Assembly: GCF_021800405.1 (NCBI RefSeq) | Contig: NZ_CP084550.1 | Location: 186,001 to 250,000 of the forward strand | From: Arthrobacter sp. FW306-07-I | GTDB lineage: Bacteria > Actinomycetota > Actinomycetes > Actinomycetales > Micrococcaceae | Reading direction: 5' to 3' | Length of the DNA: 64,000 nt | Shown: positions 9,354-19,618 of the stretch, one piece after another | How the letters are laid out: the number at the start of each line of letters is the position of its first letter | Numbering within the stretch: position 1 is the first letter of the stretch | Program-made: the position numbers and the translations under genes | Notes under the pieces: model-generated | The model's input: the letters and a program-made list of their open reading frames with translations, nothing else | Database searches by the model: none | Told to the model about the DNA's origin: nothing

Positions 9354-9365
9354 TAAGCTTGCTTA
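9354..9365. promoter_or_regulatory. Palindrome TAAGCTTGCTTA in the katE/xfp divergent region
   Basis: TAAGC-TT-GCTTA is a perfect inverted repeat located 50 bp before katE and about 125 bp before xfp. An 11-of-12 match lies in the -35 region of the PfpI-family gene at 31603-31614. Possible binding site for a shared stress regulator; inferred only. Confidence 0.4.
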
Positions 9366-9489
9366 CTACCCTACAGGTGGCCAGGGGCAGCAAGACAAGG
9401 TTCGACGGCGGGGGTTGCCTGCCTGCCCCTTCATCTGTTGCGATGGGGGAACGGCCGCCTGCAGCGGCACACCCGAGGTGAGGATGGTT

Positions 9490-11916
9490 ATGGCCGGCAG
9501 CGCAGGGCACGATGTAAAGCCGCAGGACGAGACGCAGCAGGAGGACCTTCCGCAGGAGGAACTGGACCTCGTCGACAAGTGGTGGCGGGCGGCCAACTAC
9601 CTTTCGGTGGGGCAGATCTACCTCCGCTCCAACCCACTGCTGCGCGAGCCGCTGCAGGCAGAGGACACCAAATCCCGCCTGCTGGGCCACTGGGGCACCA
9701 CTCCCGGGCTGAACTTTGTCTACGCGCACCTGAACCGCGTGATCCGCCGCGACAACCTCGAGATGCTCTTTGTTGCCGGTCCCGGCCATGGCGGCCCCGC
9801 CGTCGTCGCCAATGCCTGGTTGGAGGGAACGTACTCCGAAATCTATGCGCACGTGGGCAATGACGAGGCGGGCCTTCATGAGCTGTTCCGCCAGTTCTCC
9901 TACCCCGGCGGCATCCCCAGCCATGCGGCCCCCGAAAGCCCCGGCTCCATCAGCGAGGGCGGCGAGCTCGGGTACTCCCTGGCCCACGCCTACGGATCGG
10001 TGTTCGACAACCCCCAGCTGGTGACCGCCGTCGTGATCGGCGACGGCGAGGCCGAAACCGGGCCGCTCGCCGCCAGCTGGCACTCGCACAACTTCCTGGA
10101 CCCGGCGGCGGACGGCGCGGTCCTGCCCATCCTGCACCTCAACGGCTACAAGATCGCCAACCCCACTGTCCTGGCACGGATGCCGCAGGACCAGCTGGAG
10201 CAACTGCTGCGCGGCTACGGCCATGAGCCGTACTTCGTGAACGTCGCGGACCCGGACAACACAGAGCAGGCACACCGTGATTTCGCCGCCGTGCTGGACC
10301 GCTGCCTGGCCGGGATCAAGGCCATCCAGGACGCCCACCGCCAGGATCCGGCCGCCGAAAAGGCGGGGGAGGGCGGGCACCGCTGGCCCCTGATCGTCCT
10401 GCGTTCCCCCAAGGGCTGGACCGGGCCCCGCACCGTGGACGGGCTGCAGGTGGAAGGCACTTGGCGCGCCCACCAGGTGCCGCTGTCCGAGGTCCGCACC
10501 AACGGCGAGCACCTGAAGCAGTTGGAGGAGTGGCTGGAGTCCTACCGGCCGGATGAACTGTTCGACGGCGACGGCCGCCTCCGGCCCGACGTCGCCGAAG
10601 GCGCGCCCACGGGTGACTTCCGCATGAGTGCCACGCCCCATGCCAACGGCGGCGTGTTGCGGCGCGCGCTGAAACTGCCCGCGTACCAGGACCACGCCGT
10701 CGAGGTCCCCACTGCCGGCGTCGAGCGCGTCAGCCCCATGGTGACGCTCGGTTCCTGGATGCGGGACGTCATCGCCCAGAACATGGAGAACTTCAGGCTG
10801 TTCGGCCCGGATGAGACGGCGTCCAACCGGCTGCAGAACGTCTACGAGGTTACCGACAAGGTGTGGCAGTACCGGATTGACGACGTCGACGAGCACCTTG
10901 CGCGCTCCGGCCGGGTCCTGGAGGTACTGAGCGAGCACCTGTGCCAAGGCTGGCTGGAGGGCTACCTGCTGACCGGGCGGCACGGGGTGTTCAACTGCTA
11001 CGAAGCGTTCGTGCACATCGTGGACTCCATGTTCAACCAGCACGCCAAGTGGCTGAAGGTATCCCGCGCACTGCCCTGGCGCCAGCCGGTGCCGTCGCTG
11101 AACTACCTGCTGTCCTCCCACGTGTGGCAGCAGGACCACAATGGGTTCTCGCACCAGGACCCGGGGTTCATCGACCACGCCGTGAACAAGAAGGCGGAGG
11201 TCATCCGGGTCTACCTGCCGCCGGATGCCAACACCTTGCTTTCGGTGATGGAGCACTGCCTTGCGTCCACGGACTACGTGAACATCGTGGTCAGCGGCAA
11301 GCAGCCCTCGCCCACTTGGCTTGGCCCGGCTGACGCCGCCAACCATTGCCGCCGCGGCCTGGGGATCTGGACGTTCGCCGGTTCCGAGGTGCCCGGGGAG
11401 GAGCCCGACGTCGTCCTGGCCTGCGCCGGTGATGTCCCCACCGTGGAGACCGTGGCGGCCGCCGAACTGCTCCGCGAAGGTGCGCCTGGGCTCAAAGTCC
11501 GCGTGGTCAACGTGGTGGACCTGATGCGGCTGCAGGACGAGAGCGAGCACCCCCACGGCCTGCCCGCCCACGATTTCGACGGGATCTTCACGCCGGACAA
11601 GCCCGTCATCTTCGCGTACCACGGCTACCCGGCGCTGATCCACCGGCTGGCCTACAAGCGCACCAACCAGCAGGGCCTGCACGTGCACGGTTATAAGGAG
11701 GAGGGGACCACCACCACGCCGTTCGACATGGCCATGCTTAACGGAATCGACCGCTTCACCCTGGCCGTTGACGCGATCGACCGGGTGCCGGGGATGGCCG
11801 AGAAACACTCACTCCTGCGCCAGGACCTGCAGGACCGGAGGGCCCGTGCCCGCGAGCACACCCGCACCCACGGCGAGGACCCGGAGGAGATCCGGAACTG
11901 GAAGCTGGGCGGCTAG
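9490..11916 (+). CDS. xfp: Xylulose-5-phosphate/fructose-6-phosphate phosphoketolase
   Basis: An 808-aa thiamine-diphosphate enzyme that splits xylulose 5-phosphate (or fructose 6-phosphate) into acetyl phosphate and a sugar phosphate. Seen: GPGHGGPA near residue 97, the long [20 protein letters not shown] phosphoketolase signature, and the ThDP motif [15 protein letters not shown] ... NGYKIANPT. Length is that of full phosphoketolases. Start at 9490 has AGGTGAGG 6 nt upstream; an ATG two codons earlier is the alternative. The next gene is convergent with only 8 bp between stops. Confidence 0.95.
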   Translation: MAGSAGHDVKPQDETQQEDLPQEELDLVDKWWRAANYLSVGQIYLRSNPLLREPLQAEDTKSRLLGHWGTTPGLNFVYAHLNRVIRRDNLEMLFVAGPGHGGPAVVANAWLEGTYSEIYAHVGNDEAGLHELFRQFSYPGGIPSHAAPESPGSISEGGELGYSLAHAYGSVFDNPQLVTAVVIGDGEAETGPLAASWHSHNFLDPAADGAVLPILHLNGYKIANPTVLARMPQDQLEQLLRGYGHEPYFVNVADPDNTEQAHRDFAAVLDRCLAGIKAIQDAHRQDPAAEKAGEGGHRWPLIVLRSPKGWTGPRTVDGLQVEGTWRAHQVPLSEVRTNGEHLKQLEEWLESYRPDELFDGDGRLRPDVAEGAPTGDFRMSATPHANGGVLRRALKLPAYQDHAVEVPTAGVERVSPMVTLGSWMRDVIAQNMENFRLFGPDETASNRLQNVYEVTDKVWQYRIDDVDEHLARSGRVLEVLSEHLCQGWLEGYLLTGRHGVFNCYEAFVHIVDSMFNQHAKWLKVSRALPWRQPVPSLNYLLSSHVWQQDHNGFSHQDPGFIDHAVNKKAEVIRVYLPPDANTLLSVMEHCLASTDYVNIVVSGKQPSPTWLGPADAANHCRRGLGIWTFAGSEVPGEEPDVVLACAGDVPTVETVAAAELLREGAPGLKVRVVNVVDLMRLQDESEHPHGLPAHDFDGIFTPDKPVIFAYHGYPALIHRLAYKRTNQQGLHVHGYKEEGTTTTPFDMAMLNGIDRFTLAVDAIDRVPGMAEKHSLLRQDLQDRRARAREHTRTHGEDPEEIRNWKLGG

Positions 11917-11924
11917 TTCTCCCC

Positions 11925-12716
11925 TCAGCAGGGCAGTTCGTCCAGGGTGCAGGACGGCAGGTGGATCCAGCCTTCGCTGCGGGCTGCGGCGGCGTGGGCG
12001 GCGTCCGGCAGGAGCGTACGACGGCGGGCCACGGCCCGGGCGGCAAGGGCGGCGATGACGGCGTCGAACAGGTCGTCCGAGGCTGCCAGCCTGTCCCGGT
12101 GACCTGACAGGTCCAGCCATGGTGCCTGCTCTTCCAGCGAAGCGAGCAGGACACCGAGGCGCTCGGCTTCGGGGATGCCGCGGCCCTTGTAGCCGCGGCC
12201 ATTGAGGCCCCAGATCTTCAATGATGCCGCGGGGTACACCTCGGCGAGCCGGCCTGAGCCGTCGCGCGGCTGCGGGCCATGGAGCCCGGCGATCTTCGCC
12301 TGGATCACGGCGCAGCGCATGGCGGGATGCGCCAAGCGATCGGCGGACACGCTGAGCGGGATCAACCCCGTTTCCCGGGTGACGAAGCGGTCGGTGTCCC
12401 GGTAAGCCAGCAACCGCCGGCCGGCGATCCCGTCGTGTTCCAGGACCGGTGCGGCGTCGAAGTTCAGGTGCCCGGTCAGGAAGGGGATCAGTGCGTCCGG
12501 CCAGCCGACGGGACAGTCGACGCCGGTCATGTCACAGGTGCCGAACAGGTCCACAATCTCCTGGTCGTCCACGTCCAGAGCCAGGTGGGCGAGCCTGGCG
12601 GACGGCTGCGTGCCGGCCTCCGCGGCCTCCCTGGCCTCCGGGTGCCGGTCCCACTCGATCACGGCGACCGCCGTCTTCTTCGTTGCGGCGGCCAGATCCA
12701 CACCGAGGGTCCTCAT
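11925..12716 (-). CDS. DUF429 domain protein
   Basis: A 263-aa protein beginning MRTLGVDLAAATKKTAVAVI, a ribonuclease-H-like first strand with the acidic residue of the DUF429 fold. Other acidic sites occur in DVDDQEIVDLF and GVDCPVGWPDALIPF, plus ASDDLFDAVIAALAARA near the C-terminus. The family is predicted to be an RNase-H-fold nuclease or nucleotide hydrolase but has no established function. It begins 7 bp after the carboxylesterase stop and is probably co-transcribed with it. Confidence 0.8.
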   Translation of the reverse strand: MRTLGVDLAAATKKTAVAVIEWDRHPEAREAAEAGTQPSARLAHLALDVDDQEIVDLFGTCDMTGVDCPVGWPDALIPFLTGHLNFDAAPVLEHDGIAGRRLLAYRDTDRFVTRETGLIPLSVSADRLAHPAMRCAVIQAKIAGLHGPQPRDGSGRLAEVYPAASLKIWGLNGRGYKGRGIPEAERLGVLLASLEEQAPWLDLSGHRDRLAASDDLFDAVIAALAARAVARRRTLLPDAAHAAAARSEGWIHLPSCTLDELPC

Positions 12717-12723
12717 CGGCCTG

Positions 12724-14067
12724 TCAGACACGGCGGTAGTGGAGCGCGTCGTCCACCACGCCGGCTTCACCCAAGTCATCCCCGCGGGCAAAACCGGCCC
12801 ACAATGAGCGCACTGCCCGCCCGGTCATATCCACTTTCGCCCAGTCGGCCCCGGCGATCAGTCCCACGCCGTCCCACGTCTTCTTGCTGCCGAGCAGCAG
12901 GGGCAGGTCCACGGTATGGGCGGCGCCAAAGATGTTGCCGGGCGCATGCCAGTCCAGGACATAGCGGTGCACTTTTCCGCCCGCCTTGGCATGCCGGCGC
13001 GCAAACTTCCGGGTTGCCCGACCGTACACGGTCTCGGTCACCAGCCAGTCGATGGCCCGGACGGCCGCGGGACCCACCACGGGAACTCCCGCCAAGCGCA
13101 TCAGGCGCGGACTGCGGGGGAGGAACAATCGGGCCTCCTCCGAGGTATGTCCGATCAGGACTTCGATGGCAGGGGCAGTCCGGTTCCAGGCCGCCTCTAT
13201 TTCGGACTCCTCGGGGAGCGGATCGTGGCCGTACTGGGTGCCGAACGGCATGGCCGCCAACATGCCGAACTTCTTGGCCACTTGCGTAACCTGTGCTTCG
13301 AGAGCCACCACATCCATGGCGGGCGTCTGCTCCGTGACGCCGTCGGCCGCGATGCCCATGGCGTGGTTCATCTTGGCCCGGCCCCGGGTAATGCCCAGCG
13401 GCGCGCTCTGGATGACGGCGCGCTGGAAAAGTGTGGGCGCCTCCGGCGTGGCCATCAGGTGGGCGATCGCATCGCCCCCGGCGGACTGGCCAAACGCGGT
13501 GACCCGGCCGGGATCGCCGCCGAAGGCAGCGATGTTCCGCTGCACCCAGCGGAATGCCTCGAGCTGGTCGAGGAGCCCCAGGTTGCCGGGACGCCCGGCA
13601 GGCGTCGCCAGGAACCCGAACAAGCCGAGCCGGTACGTCACCGAGACCACTATCACCCGGTTCTCGGCCACCAGCCGGGCGGGATCGAAGATCGCCAGGT
13701 CACCCGATCCCGTGGTGTAGGAGCCGCCGTGGATCCAGACCATGACGGGCAGCTTTTCGTCCCGAGAGAGATCGCCGGGCATGGTGATCGACAGGTTCTG
13801 GCAGTCCTCGCTGCCGGGAAGCTCGCCGTACTTGGTGCCCAGGACATCGTCCAGGAACGGGACCGGCGCCTGCGGGCAGGCGGGCGAGAGGGACGTGGCG
13901 GCGAATTCGGCGGTCCAGTCCGGCACTGGCGCCGGCGGCTGGAACCGTTGTGCCCTGGCGTAGGGGATACCGGTGGCACGAACAACCCTGTCGTCGCGCC
14001 ATCCGCTGACGGGGCCGCAGGGCGGGTGGAACAGAAGCTGGGAGGTCAGCGCGGGCTCGGAACTCAC
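12724..14067 (-). CDS. Type B carboxylesterase/lipase family protein
   Basis: An alpha/beta hydrolase of about 447 aa. The catalytic Ser is in TAFGQSAGGDAIAHLMA, the oxyanion-hole region is MVWIHGGSY, and the early signature SEDCQNLSITMP (EDCLxLxI type) is present. The expected acid and base lie in the C-terminal half, where the protein is shorter than eukaryotic homologues. No signal peptide, so it is probably cytosolic. Start chosen at the GTG at 14067; an upstream in-frame ATG at 14133 would run through a terminator-like hairpin. The next gene (DUF429) follows closely. Confidence 0.85.
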   Translation of the reverse strand: MSSEPALTSQLLFHPPCGPVSGWRDDRVVRATGIPYARAQRFQPPAPVPDWTAEFAATSLSPACPQAPVPFLDDVLGTKYGELPGSEDCQNLSITMPGDLSRDEKLPVMVWIHGGSYTTGSGDLAIFDPARLVAENRVIVVSVTYRLGLFGFLATPAGRPGNLGLLDQLEAFRWVQRNIAAFGGDPGRVTAFGQSAGGDAIAHLMATPEAPTLFQRAVIQSAPLGITRGRAKMNHAMGIAADGVTEQTPAMDVVALEAQVTQVAKKFGMLAAMPFGTQYGHDPLPEESEIEAAWNRTAPAIEVLIGHTSEEARLFLPRSPRLMRLAGVPVVGPAAVRAIDWLVTETVYGRATRKFARRHAKAGGKVHRYVLDWHAPGNIFGAAHTVDLPLLLGSKKTWDGVGLIAGADWAKVDMTGRAVRSLWAGFARGDDLGEAGVVDDALHYRRV

Positions 14068-14098
14068 AGCCCCACCATGCCACAACTTCCTGAAACAA

Positions 14099-14142
14099 CG
14101 ACGGCGGGTGTCCGGCTTCGAAAAGCCAGGCACCCGCCGTCG
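14099..14142 (-). terminator. Strong hairpin, likely terminator for ppa
   Basis: CGACGGCGGGTG (14099-14110) pairs with CACCCGCCGTCG (14131-14142), and an inner GGCTT/AAGCC helix extends it. Read on the minus strand it is followed by TTGTTTC. It lies 138 bp past the ppa stop and just before the esterase start. Confidence 0.7.
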
Positions 14143-14155
14143 GACTGGTGTGAAG

Positions 14156-14271
14156 GGTGGGTGGGCCCACGCCGTCAGGGTTCCCTGACCGGGCGAAGCG
14201 AGGTTAGGGCCTCGGTGGGTGGGCCCACGCCGTCAGGGTTCCCTGACCGGGCGAAGCGAGGTTAGGGGGAC
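14156..14271. repeat. Two tandem copies of a 58-bp intergenic repeat
   Basis: Two copies (14156-14213 and 14214-14271) are identical over their first 54 bp and differ only in the last 4. A third copy starts and breaks off (GGTGGGG at 14272). Each unit carries two small palindromes: TGGGCCCA and TCAGGG-TT-CCCTGA. It lies just past the ppa stop codon. Confidence 0.85.
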
Positions 14272-14279
14272 GGTGGGGA

Positions 14280-14768
14280 CTAGTGTCCGGTGGGCACGTA
14301 GCGCTTGATGGATGCTTCCAGTTCGGCTTCCGCGGCGGCGCGGTCGCCCCAGCCCTCGGCCTTGACCCACTTGCCCGGCTCGAGGTCCTTGTAACGGGTG
14401 AAGAAGTGCTCGATTTCCTTGATCAGGAACTCGTTGACGTCGCTGACTTCCTGGATGTGGTCAAAGCGGGCATCCACGGGGACGCAGAGGATCTTGGCGT
14501 CTCCGCCGCCGTCGTCCGTCATGTTGAAGACGCCGATGGGGCGGGACTCGACGATGACGCCGGGGTGCAGGTCGAAGTCCTGCAGGAGCACCAGTGCGTC
14601 CAGCGGATCGCCGTCCTCGCCGAGGGTGTTCTCGAAGTACCCGTAGTGCGTGGGGTACTGCATGGAGGTGAAGAGGACGCGGTCCAGGCGGACGCGGCCG
14701 GTCTCGTGGTCAACTTCGTACTTGACGCGCGATCCCTTGGGGATCTCGATGGTCACGTCGTGCTTCAT
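14280..14768 (-). CDS. ppa: Inorganic pyrophosphatase (family I)
   Basis: A 162-aa soluble enzyme that hydrolyses pyrophosphate to two phosphates, pulling biosynthetic reactions forward. The active-site signature [11 protein letters not shown] is intact, together with [13 protein letters not shown] near the N-terminus and the basic/acidic cluster around the [13 protein letters not shown] segment. Length is normal for actinobacterial family I enzymes. Start chosen at 14768, with GAGGAG 8 nt upstream. Divergent from dacB. Confidence 0.96.
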   Translation of the reverse strand: MKHDVTIEIPKGSRVKYEVDHETGRVRLDRVLFTSMQYPTHYGYFENTLGEDGDPLDALVLLQDFDLHPGVIVESRPIGVFNMTDDGGGDAKILCVPVDARFDHIQEVSDVNEFLIKEIEHFFTRYKDLEPGKWVKAEGWGDRAAAEAELEASIKRYVPTGH

Positions 14769-14924
14769 GGGAATGCTCCTCGGCAATTGCAGGGGGTGCG
14801 CGGCACACTTGACGGGCCCACAAAAAGGAGTGTCGGTGCCGCCGACTACAATTGAGGATATAGCGAGAGGCCCTGGAATCAGGAACTTGTGGGGAAATTT
14901 CAGGACTTGAGGACCAGCACCAGC

Positions 14925-16421
14925 ATGACCAAATCAACCGGCGGGGAACCGTTGCGCAGCCGTCGGTCCAGCCGCGGGGGAGGCCCGGGCCAAAGTCCGC
15001 GCAAGCCTTGGCCGCTGGCGCTGGCGGCCCTGATCCTGATCGTCCTTGCCATCCCGGGAGCACTGCTGGTGGCCCCGGGCTTCAAAGGCCCCGAGGCTCC
15101 CGCACCCGCCCCGGCGCCGCCCGCCTGGCAACAACCACCCGCCACGCTTTCCGCCCCCCAGGTGCTTGCCCCGCTCCAGCCCTCCGCCCCGGTGCCGGTG
15201 CCCTCAGCGGTGAGCGCCCAGGTGGACCCGGTGTTGAAGGCTGACGGCGGCGGAACCTTCACGGGCATGGTGCAGGACGCGCTCACGGGCCAGGTCCTCT
15301 TTGACCGCGGCGGCGAGGACGGCCGGGTGCCGGCGTCGAACCTTAAGCTGCTGACGGCGGTCACGGCGCTGCGAACTCTGGGTCCCGACCACCGGTTCAG
15401 CACAAAGGTGATTCAAGGCCCTGCCCCGGGACAGGTGGTGCTGGTGGGCGGCGGCGACGTCCTGCTGGGCGCCGGGGAGTCGAAGCCGGAACAGGCGATG
15501 GGCCGCGCCGGCCTCGCCACTCTTGCCGCAGCCACCGTGCAGGCGCTGCAGGCCACCGGCACCACGGGTGAGATCAAGGTGCTGGTGGATGACTCCCTCT
15601 TTACGGGACCCGCGCTGAACCCCAACTGGCAGTCCGGCGACGTGGAAGCCGGCGAAATCGCCCCGCTGTACTCGCTGGCCCTCAACTCCGCGCGCTTTGA
15701 CCCCGCCGTCACCACCGGCCCCCGTCCGCAGGACTCCGCCATGGCCGCAGGCCAGGAATTTGCCGCCCGGCTCGGTGCGGCAGGTGCCGGTGCGGGGCTG
15801 ACCGTGGCACCCGCCGTCGAACGTTCACCCGGAGGCTCCCAAGCCAACGCTGCCGTCCTCGCCGCCGCTGACTCCGCCACGGTGGCGGAGCAGGTGAACC
15901 TCATGCTGCAGGTCTCGGACAACTATCTGGCCGAGACCATGGGCCGGATGGCCGCGGTAGCCACTGGCCGGCCGGGCAGCAACGACGGCGCCACTGCGGT
16001 GGTTGCTGCCGAACTCGGAGCCGCGGGCTTGTCCTCGGACACCATGAAACTCGTGGATGTGTGCGGCCTGGCCATGGGCAACCAGGTTCCGGCCCGGCAG
16101 TTCACGGACGTGGTGCGCGCCATTACCACCGGTGCCGATGCCAGGCTTCGCGCCGCTTTGGACGGCTTCCCGGTTGGGGGCTTGTCCGGCACCCTGGACA
16201 CCCGGTACGGGGACGCCACCACCTCCGGCGGCGCTGGGCTGGTGCGCGCCAAGACGGGGACCTTGAACACGGTGCTGGCGCTGAGCGGCTATGTGGTGGA
16301 CGCTGACGGCAGGCTCCTGGTGTTCTCGTTCCTCGGCAACGGCCTGGTGCCAGGGGCGGCCGGCAACAAGGAAGCACTGGACCGGGCGGCCACGGCGCTT
16401 GCAGGCTGCGGCTGCCGCTAG
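14925..16421 (+). CDS. dacB: D-alanyl-D-alanine carboxypeptidase/endopeptidase (PBP4 type)
   Basis: A protein of about 498 aa acting outside the membrane on peptidoglycan cross-links. An N-terminal signal anchor (about residues 27-52) follows a basic segment, then a Pro/Ala-rich linker. Penicillin-binding motifs are present: SxxK as ASNLKLLTA, SxN as SDNYLAE, and KTG as AKTGTLNTV. The large insert between SxxK and SxN marks class C PBP4. Start could also be the GTG at 14889. Divergent from ppa and first gene of the dacB-to-panC block. Confidence 0.92.
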   Translation: MTKSTGGEPLRSRRSSRGGGPGQSPRKPWPLALAALILIVLAIPGALLVAPGFKGPEAPAPAPAPPAWQQPPATLSAPQVLAPLQPSAPVPVPSAVSAQVDPVLKADGGGTFTGMVQDALTGQVLFDRGGEDGRVPASNLKLLTAVTALRTLGPDHRFSTKVIQGPAPGQVVLVGGGDVLLGAGESKPEQAMGRAGLATLAAATVQALQATGTTGEIKVLVDDSLFTGPALNPNWQSGDVEAGEIAPLYSLALNSARFDPAVTTGPRPQDSAMAAGQEFAARLGAAGAGAGLTVAPAVERSPGGSQANAAVLAAADSATVAEQVNLMLQVSDNYLAETMGRMAAVATGRPGSNDGATAVVAAELGAAGLSSDTMKLVDVCGLAMGNQVPARQFTDVVRAITTGADARLRAALDGFPVGGLSGTLDTRYGDATTSGGAGLVRAKTGTLNTVLALSGYVVDADGRLLVFSFLGNGLVPGAAGNKEALDRAATALAGCGCR

Positions 16422-16502
16422 CACTGTCCAGCGGCTGTTCAGCGGCTGTGGAAGTTCGCCGGTGAGCGAACTTAAGGACGATCCCCAGCCTGCTGTGTTC
16501 TG

Positions 16503-17687
16503 ATGGGACTCATGGAGTCCACTGCGCGCGAGTCCGCATCGACGTTGTCCTCAGCTGCCCAGTCCAACGGGGCCCAATCCAATGGGGTCCAGTCCGACCA
16601 GGCGCAGGCCCTGATCAATTGGGACCTCGCTGCCTCCACCGCGGCGCGGCTGGCTCCGGCCGGCCCCGTGCTTGACGAAAAGGCCATCGGCGAGGCGGTG
16701 GACAGCCTGCGCCGCCTGGCGGACGCCTCTGTTTCGCACGTCCATGACATCACCGGGCTGGAGGCTGCACGCGACCTGCGTGACTCCTCCGTGCTGGTGG
16801 TGGACCGGGCATCGTGGGCCAAGGCCAACACCCAGAGTTTCGCGGTGATGCTCAAGCCTGCCATGCAGAAGATGCTGGACAGCCGGCGCGGGTCCCTGAG
16901 CCCCTCTGCAGCCAGCGTCAGTGGTGCCATCACCGGCAGCCAGCTGGGTGCGGTCCTGGCTTTCCTGTCCAGCAAGGTTTTGGGCCAGTACGATCCCTTC
17001 GCGGCGCTCGCGGAGAACTCCACGGCTCCCGCCGGCGGCCGGCTCCTGCTGGTGGCGCCGAACATCATCTCCGTGGAGCGCGAACTCAACGTCACTCCGG
17101 AGGACTTCCGGCTTTGGGTGTGCCTCCACGAGCAAACCCACCGCGTCCAGTTCGCCGCCGCGCCCTGGCTGCGCCACCATATGCTGGAGCAGATCGACAG
17201 CCTGAGCGGCCACCTCCTGGGCAACGTCGATTCCCTGATGGAGCGGGCCTCCGCTGCCGCCCGCTCCCTGAAGGACCGCTCTGCATCCGGGGACACGCCG
17301 CGCCGTGGTGCCATCCTTGACCTGTTGCAGGACCCCGAGGAAAAGGCCGCCATTTCGCACCTGACCGCGGTGATGAGCCTGCTGGAGGGCCACGCGAACG
17401 TGGTGATGGACGGCGTGGATGCCAGCATCGTTCCGTCGGTGAAGACCATCCGGCAGCGCTTCAACGACCGTGGCAAGGACCGCGGCATGGTGGAGAAATT
17501 CATCCGCAGCCTCCTGGGCCTGGACGCCAAGATGCGCCAGTACTCCGACGGCGCCCGGTTCGTCCGCGCCGTGGTGGATGTGGCTGGCATGGACGGATTC
17601 AACAAGGTCTGGGAGTCGGCGGACCACCTGCCCACCGAGCCCGAGATCCACGACGCCAAGCTGTGGCTTGAGCGGATGGGCCTCTGA
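16503..17687 (+). CDS. Zinc-dependent metalloprotease (TIGR03624-type)
   Basis: A 394-aa protein with a zinc-protease motif HEQTHRVQF (HExxH near residue 210), within WVCLHEQTHRVQF. This is the actinobacterial family often labelled putative hydrolase or coenzyme-F420-biosynthesis-associated; its substrate is unknown. It is almost always found between dacB and tilS, as here. The stop codon directly abuts the tilS start. An in-frame ATG at 16512 is a possible alternative start. Confidence 0.88.
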   Translation: MGLMESTARESASTLSSAAQSNGAQSNGVQSDQAQALINWDLAASTAARLAPAGPVLDEKAIGEAVDSLRRLADASVSHVHDITGLEAARDLRDSSVLVVDRASWAKANTQSFAVMLKPAMQKMLDSRRGSLSPSAASVSGAITGSQLGAVLAFLSSKVLGQYDPFAALAENSTAPAGGRLLLVAPNIISVERELNVTPEDFRLWVCLHEQTHRVQFAAAPWLRHHMLEQIDSLSGHLLGNVDSLMERASAAARSLKDRSASGDTPRRGAILDLLQDPEEKAAISHLTAVMSLLEGHANVVMDGVDASIVPSVKTIRQRFNDRGKDRGMVEKFIRSLLGLDAKMRQYSDGARFVRAVVDVAGMDGFNKVWESADHLPTEPEIHDAKLWLERMGL

Positions 17688-18851
17688 TTGCCTGACGCCA
17701 AGTTGCCTGAAGCGGCGCCCGCGCCTGCCGCCGTTCCCAGCGGACGACGCCGGCCCGGAAGGCTGGCGCCCGTCGTCGGCACTGCGCGCAAGATGCTGCA
17801 GGACGCCCTGGCGGACGCCGGTTATCCCCGCCACGTCCTGGTGGCCTGCAGCGGCGGCCCCGACTCCCTGGCGCTCGCCGCCGTCGCATCCTACTTCGCC
17901 CGCAGGGGCCACGTGAACGCACATCCGGTGACCGTGGGTGCCGTGGTGGTGGACCACCAGCTGCAGGATGGATCCGCTGACATCGCTGCCCGCACCGCCC
18001 AGGCACTGGAGGAGCTGGGCCTAGCGCCGGTGGAAGTCCGGACCGTCACCGTGGCCGGCACCGGCATGGGTCCGGAGGCCGCTGCGCGCGAGGCCCGTCA
18101 CGCAGCCCTCGAAGCCGCCGCTGCGGAGCAGGGTGCGGAGGCAATCCTGCTGGGCCACACCCTTGACGACCAGGCCGAACAGGTACTCCTGGGCCTGGCC
18201 CGCGGCTCCGGCACCCGCTCGCTCGCCGGCATGCGGCCAGCCCGTGGCAGACTGCTGCGCCCCTTCCTGGGGCTCCGGCGCGCGGACACGGAGGAAATCT
18301 GCGCAGTGGAGGAGCTGGACCCCTGGCACGACCCCACCAACACCGATCCCGCGTTCGCCCGCTCGCGGACCCGCGTGGAGGTCCTCCCGCACCTTGAGGA
18401 CAAACTCGGCCCCGGAGTGGCCGAATCCCTGGCCCGCACCGCCGCCATCCTGCAGCTGGACGCCGATTACCTGGAGGATGTGGCGGAAAGCACCTACGCC
18501 TCCCTGGTGGAGCAGGACAGCGACGGGCTGGGCCTGCCGGAGGAGGCCTTGCGCGCCCTGGCCCCTGCCATTAGGTTCCGGGTGATCGCCAAGGCAGCGG
18601 CCGACGTCGGCGGCCAACAGCCCAGTTACGAGCGCCTTTTGGCGGCGGAAGCGCTGCTGCGGCGGCAGGGTTCGGCCGGTCCGGTTGAGCTTCCGGGCGG
18701 CGTGAGTGTGTACCGCTTGTCGCTGGCGCAGCTGGAGGAATCGAAGGACGATGCGGGCACCGGCGCCGCGGGGGACGCCCCTTCCGTTCCCCGCGAACGC
18801 GCGCGCTGTGGGAAGCTAGTATTCCGGCCTCAAAAACCGCCCGCAAAATAG
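17688..18851 (+). CDS. tilS: tRNA(Ile)-lysidine synthase
   Basis: A 387-aa enzyme that converts the wobble cytidine of tRNA-Ile(CAU) to lysidine, changing both charging and decoding. The PP-loop ATP motif is ACSGGPDSLALA near residue 50; GHTLDDQAEQVLLGLARGSG is the second family signature. The C-terminal domain is shorter than in E. coli, as usual in Actinobacteria. The TTG at 17688 directly follows the upstream stop; the true start could be some codons later because the first 30 residues are low-complexity. Confidence 0.92.
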   Translation: MPDAKLPEAAPAPAAVPSGRRRPGRLAPVVGTARKMLQDALADAGYPRHVLVACSGGPDSLALAAVASYFARRGHVNAHPVTVGAVVVDHQLQDGSADIAARTAQALEELGLAPVEVRTVTVAGTGMGPEAAAREARHAALEAAAAEQGAEAILLGHTLDDQAEQVLLGLARGSGTRSLAGMRPARGRLLRPFLGLRRADTEEICAVEELDPWHDPTNTDPAFARSRTRVEVLPHLEDKLGPGVAESLARTAAILQLDADYLEDVAESTYASLVEQDSDGLGLPEEALRALAPAIRFRVIAKAAADVGGQQPSYERLLAAEALLRRQGSAGPVELPGGVSVYRLSLAQLEESKDDAGTGAAGDAPSVPRERARCGKLVFRPQKPPAK

Positions 18852-18881
18852 TCGCACCCCGCATCTAAACAGGAGCCATTG

Positions 18882-19433
18882 GTGGATTCAAACGACGTCC
18901 AGGCAGACCTCAAGCACGTTCTCTACACCAGGGAACAGATCCAGCAGCGCATCACCGAACTCGCAGCGCAGATCGACAAGGACTACGAAGGCCGCGAGAT
19001 CCTCATTGTGGGCGTCCTCAAGGGCGCGGTGATGGTCATGGCGGACCTGGCGCGGGCACTGCACAGCCACATCTCCATGGACTGGATGGCCGTGTCCTCC
19101 TACGGCTCGGGAACCCAGTCCTCCGGCGTGGTGCGCATCCTGAAGGACCTGGACACTGACCTCATGGGCAAGGACGTGCTGATCGTCGAGGACATCATCG
19201 ACTCCGGCCTCACCCTGTCCTGGCTCAAGACCAACCTGGAATCCCGCGGCACCGCCTCGGTGGAAATCTGCACCGCGTTCCGCAAGCCCACTGCCGCCAA
19301 GGTGGAGATCGACGTCAAGTACGTCGGCTATGACATCCCCAACGAGTTTGTGGTGGGCTACGGCCTGGACTACGCCGAGAAGTACCGCAACCTGGACTTC
19401 GTCGGCACCCTGGCCCCGCACGTCTACGAGTAA
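18882..19433 (+). CDS. hpt: Hypoxanthine phosphoribosyltransferase
   Basis: A 183-aa purine salvage enzyme joining hypoxanthine or guanine to PRPP. The PRPP-binding motif is VLIVEDIIDSGLTLSW, and the PPi loop is GVLKGAVMVMADL. The Lys and aromatic base-contact region is seen in AAKVEIDVKYVGYDIPNEFVVGYGLDY. The GTG at 18882 has AGGAG 6 nt upstream. It follows tilS by 30 bp, probably in one transcript. Confidence 0.95.
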   Translation: MDSNDVQADLKHVLYTREQIQQRITELAAQIDKDYEGREILIVGVLKGAVMVMADLARALHSHISMDWMAVSSYGSGTQSSGVVRILKDLDTDLMGKDVLIVEDIIDSGLTLSWLKTNLESRGTASVEICTAFRKPTAAKVEIDVKYVGYDIPNEFVVGYGLDYAEKYRNLDFVGTLAPHVYE

Positions 19434-19618
19434 CCCCAGGCCCTTCCGACGCCTTCGGTGCGCTGTCTGTCCCGCTACGCCCACAGGGAACTTTTGCTTT
19501 TCGCTATGCGTGATGTACTCCGGACGGTGTATAGCTAGAAGCTGACGCAGCACCATCACGTGCGCAGAGTACTCGCCGTGAAGCACTACCGGAAGGGACG
19601 GGGCCAGCCCCCGAACAG

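Noticed and set aside
9280..11808. An 842-codon minus-strand frame opposite xfp
   Set aside because: It is antisense to a full-length phosphoketolase with intact motifs, and its translation is His/Val/Gly-biased low-information sequence.
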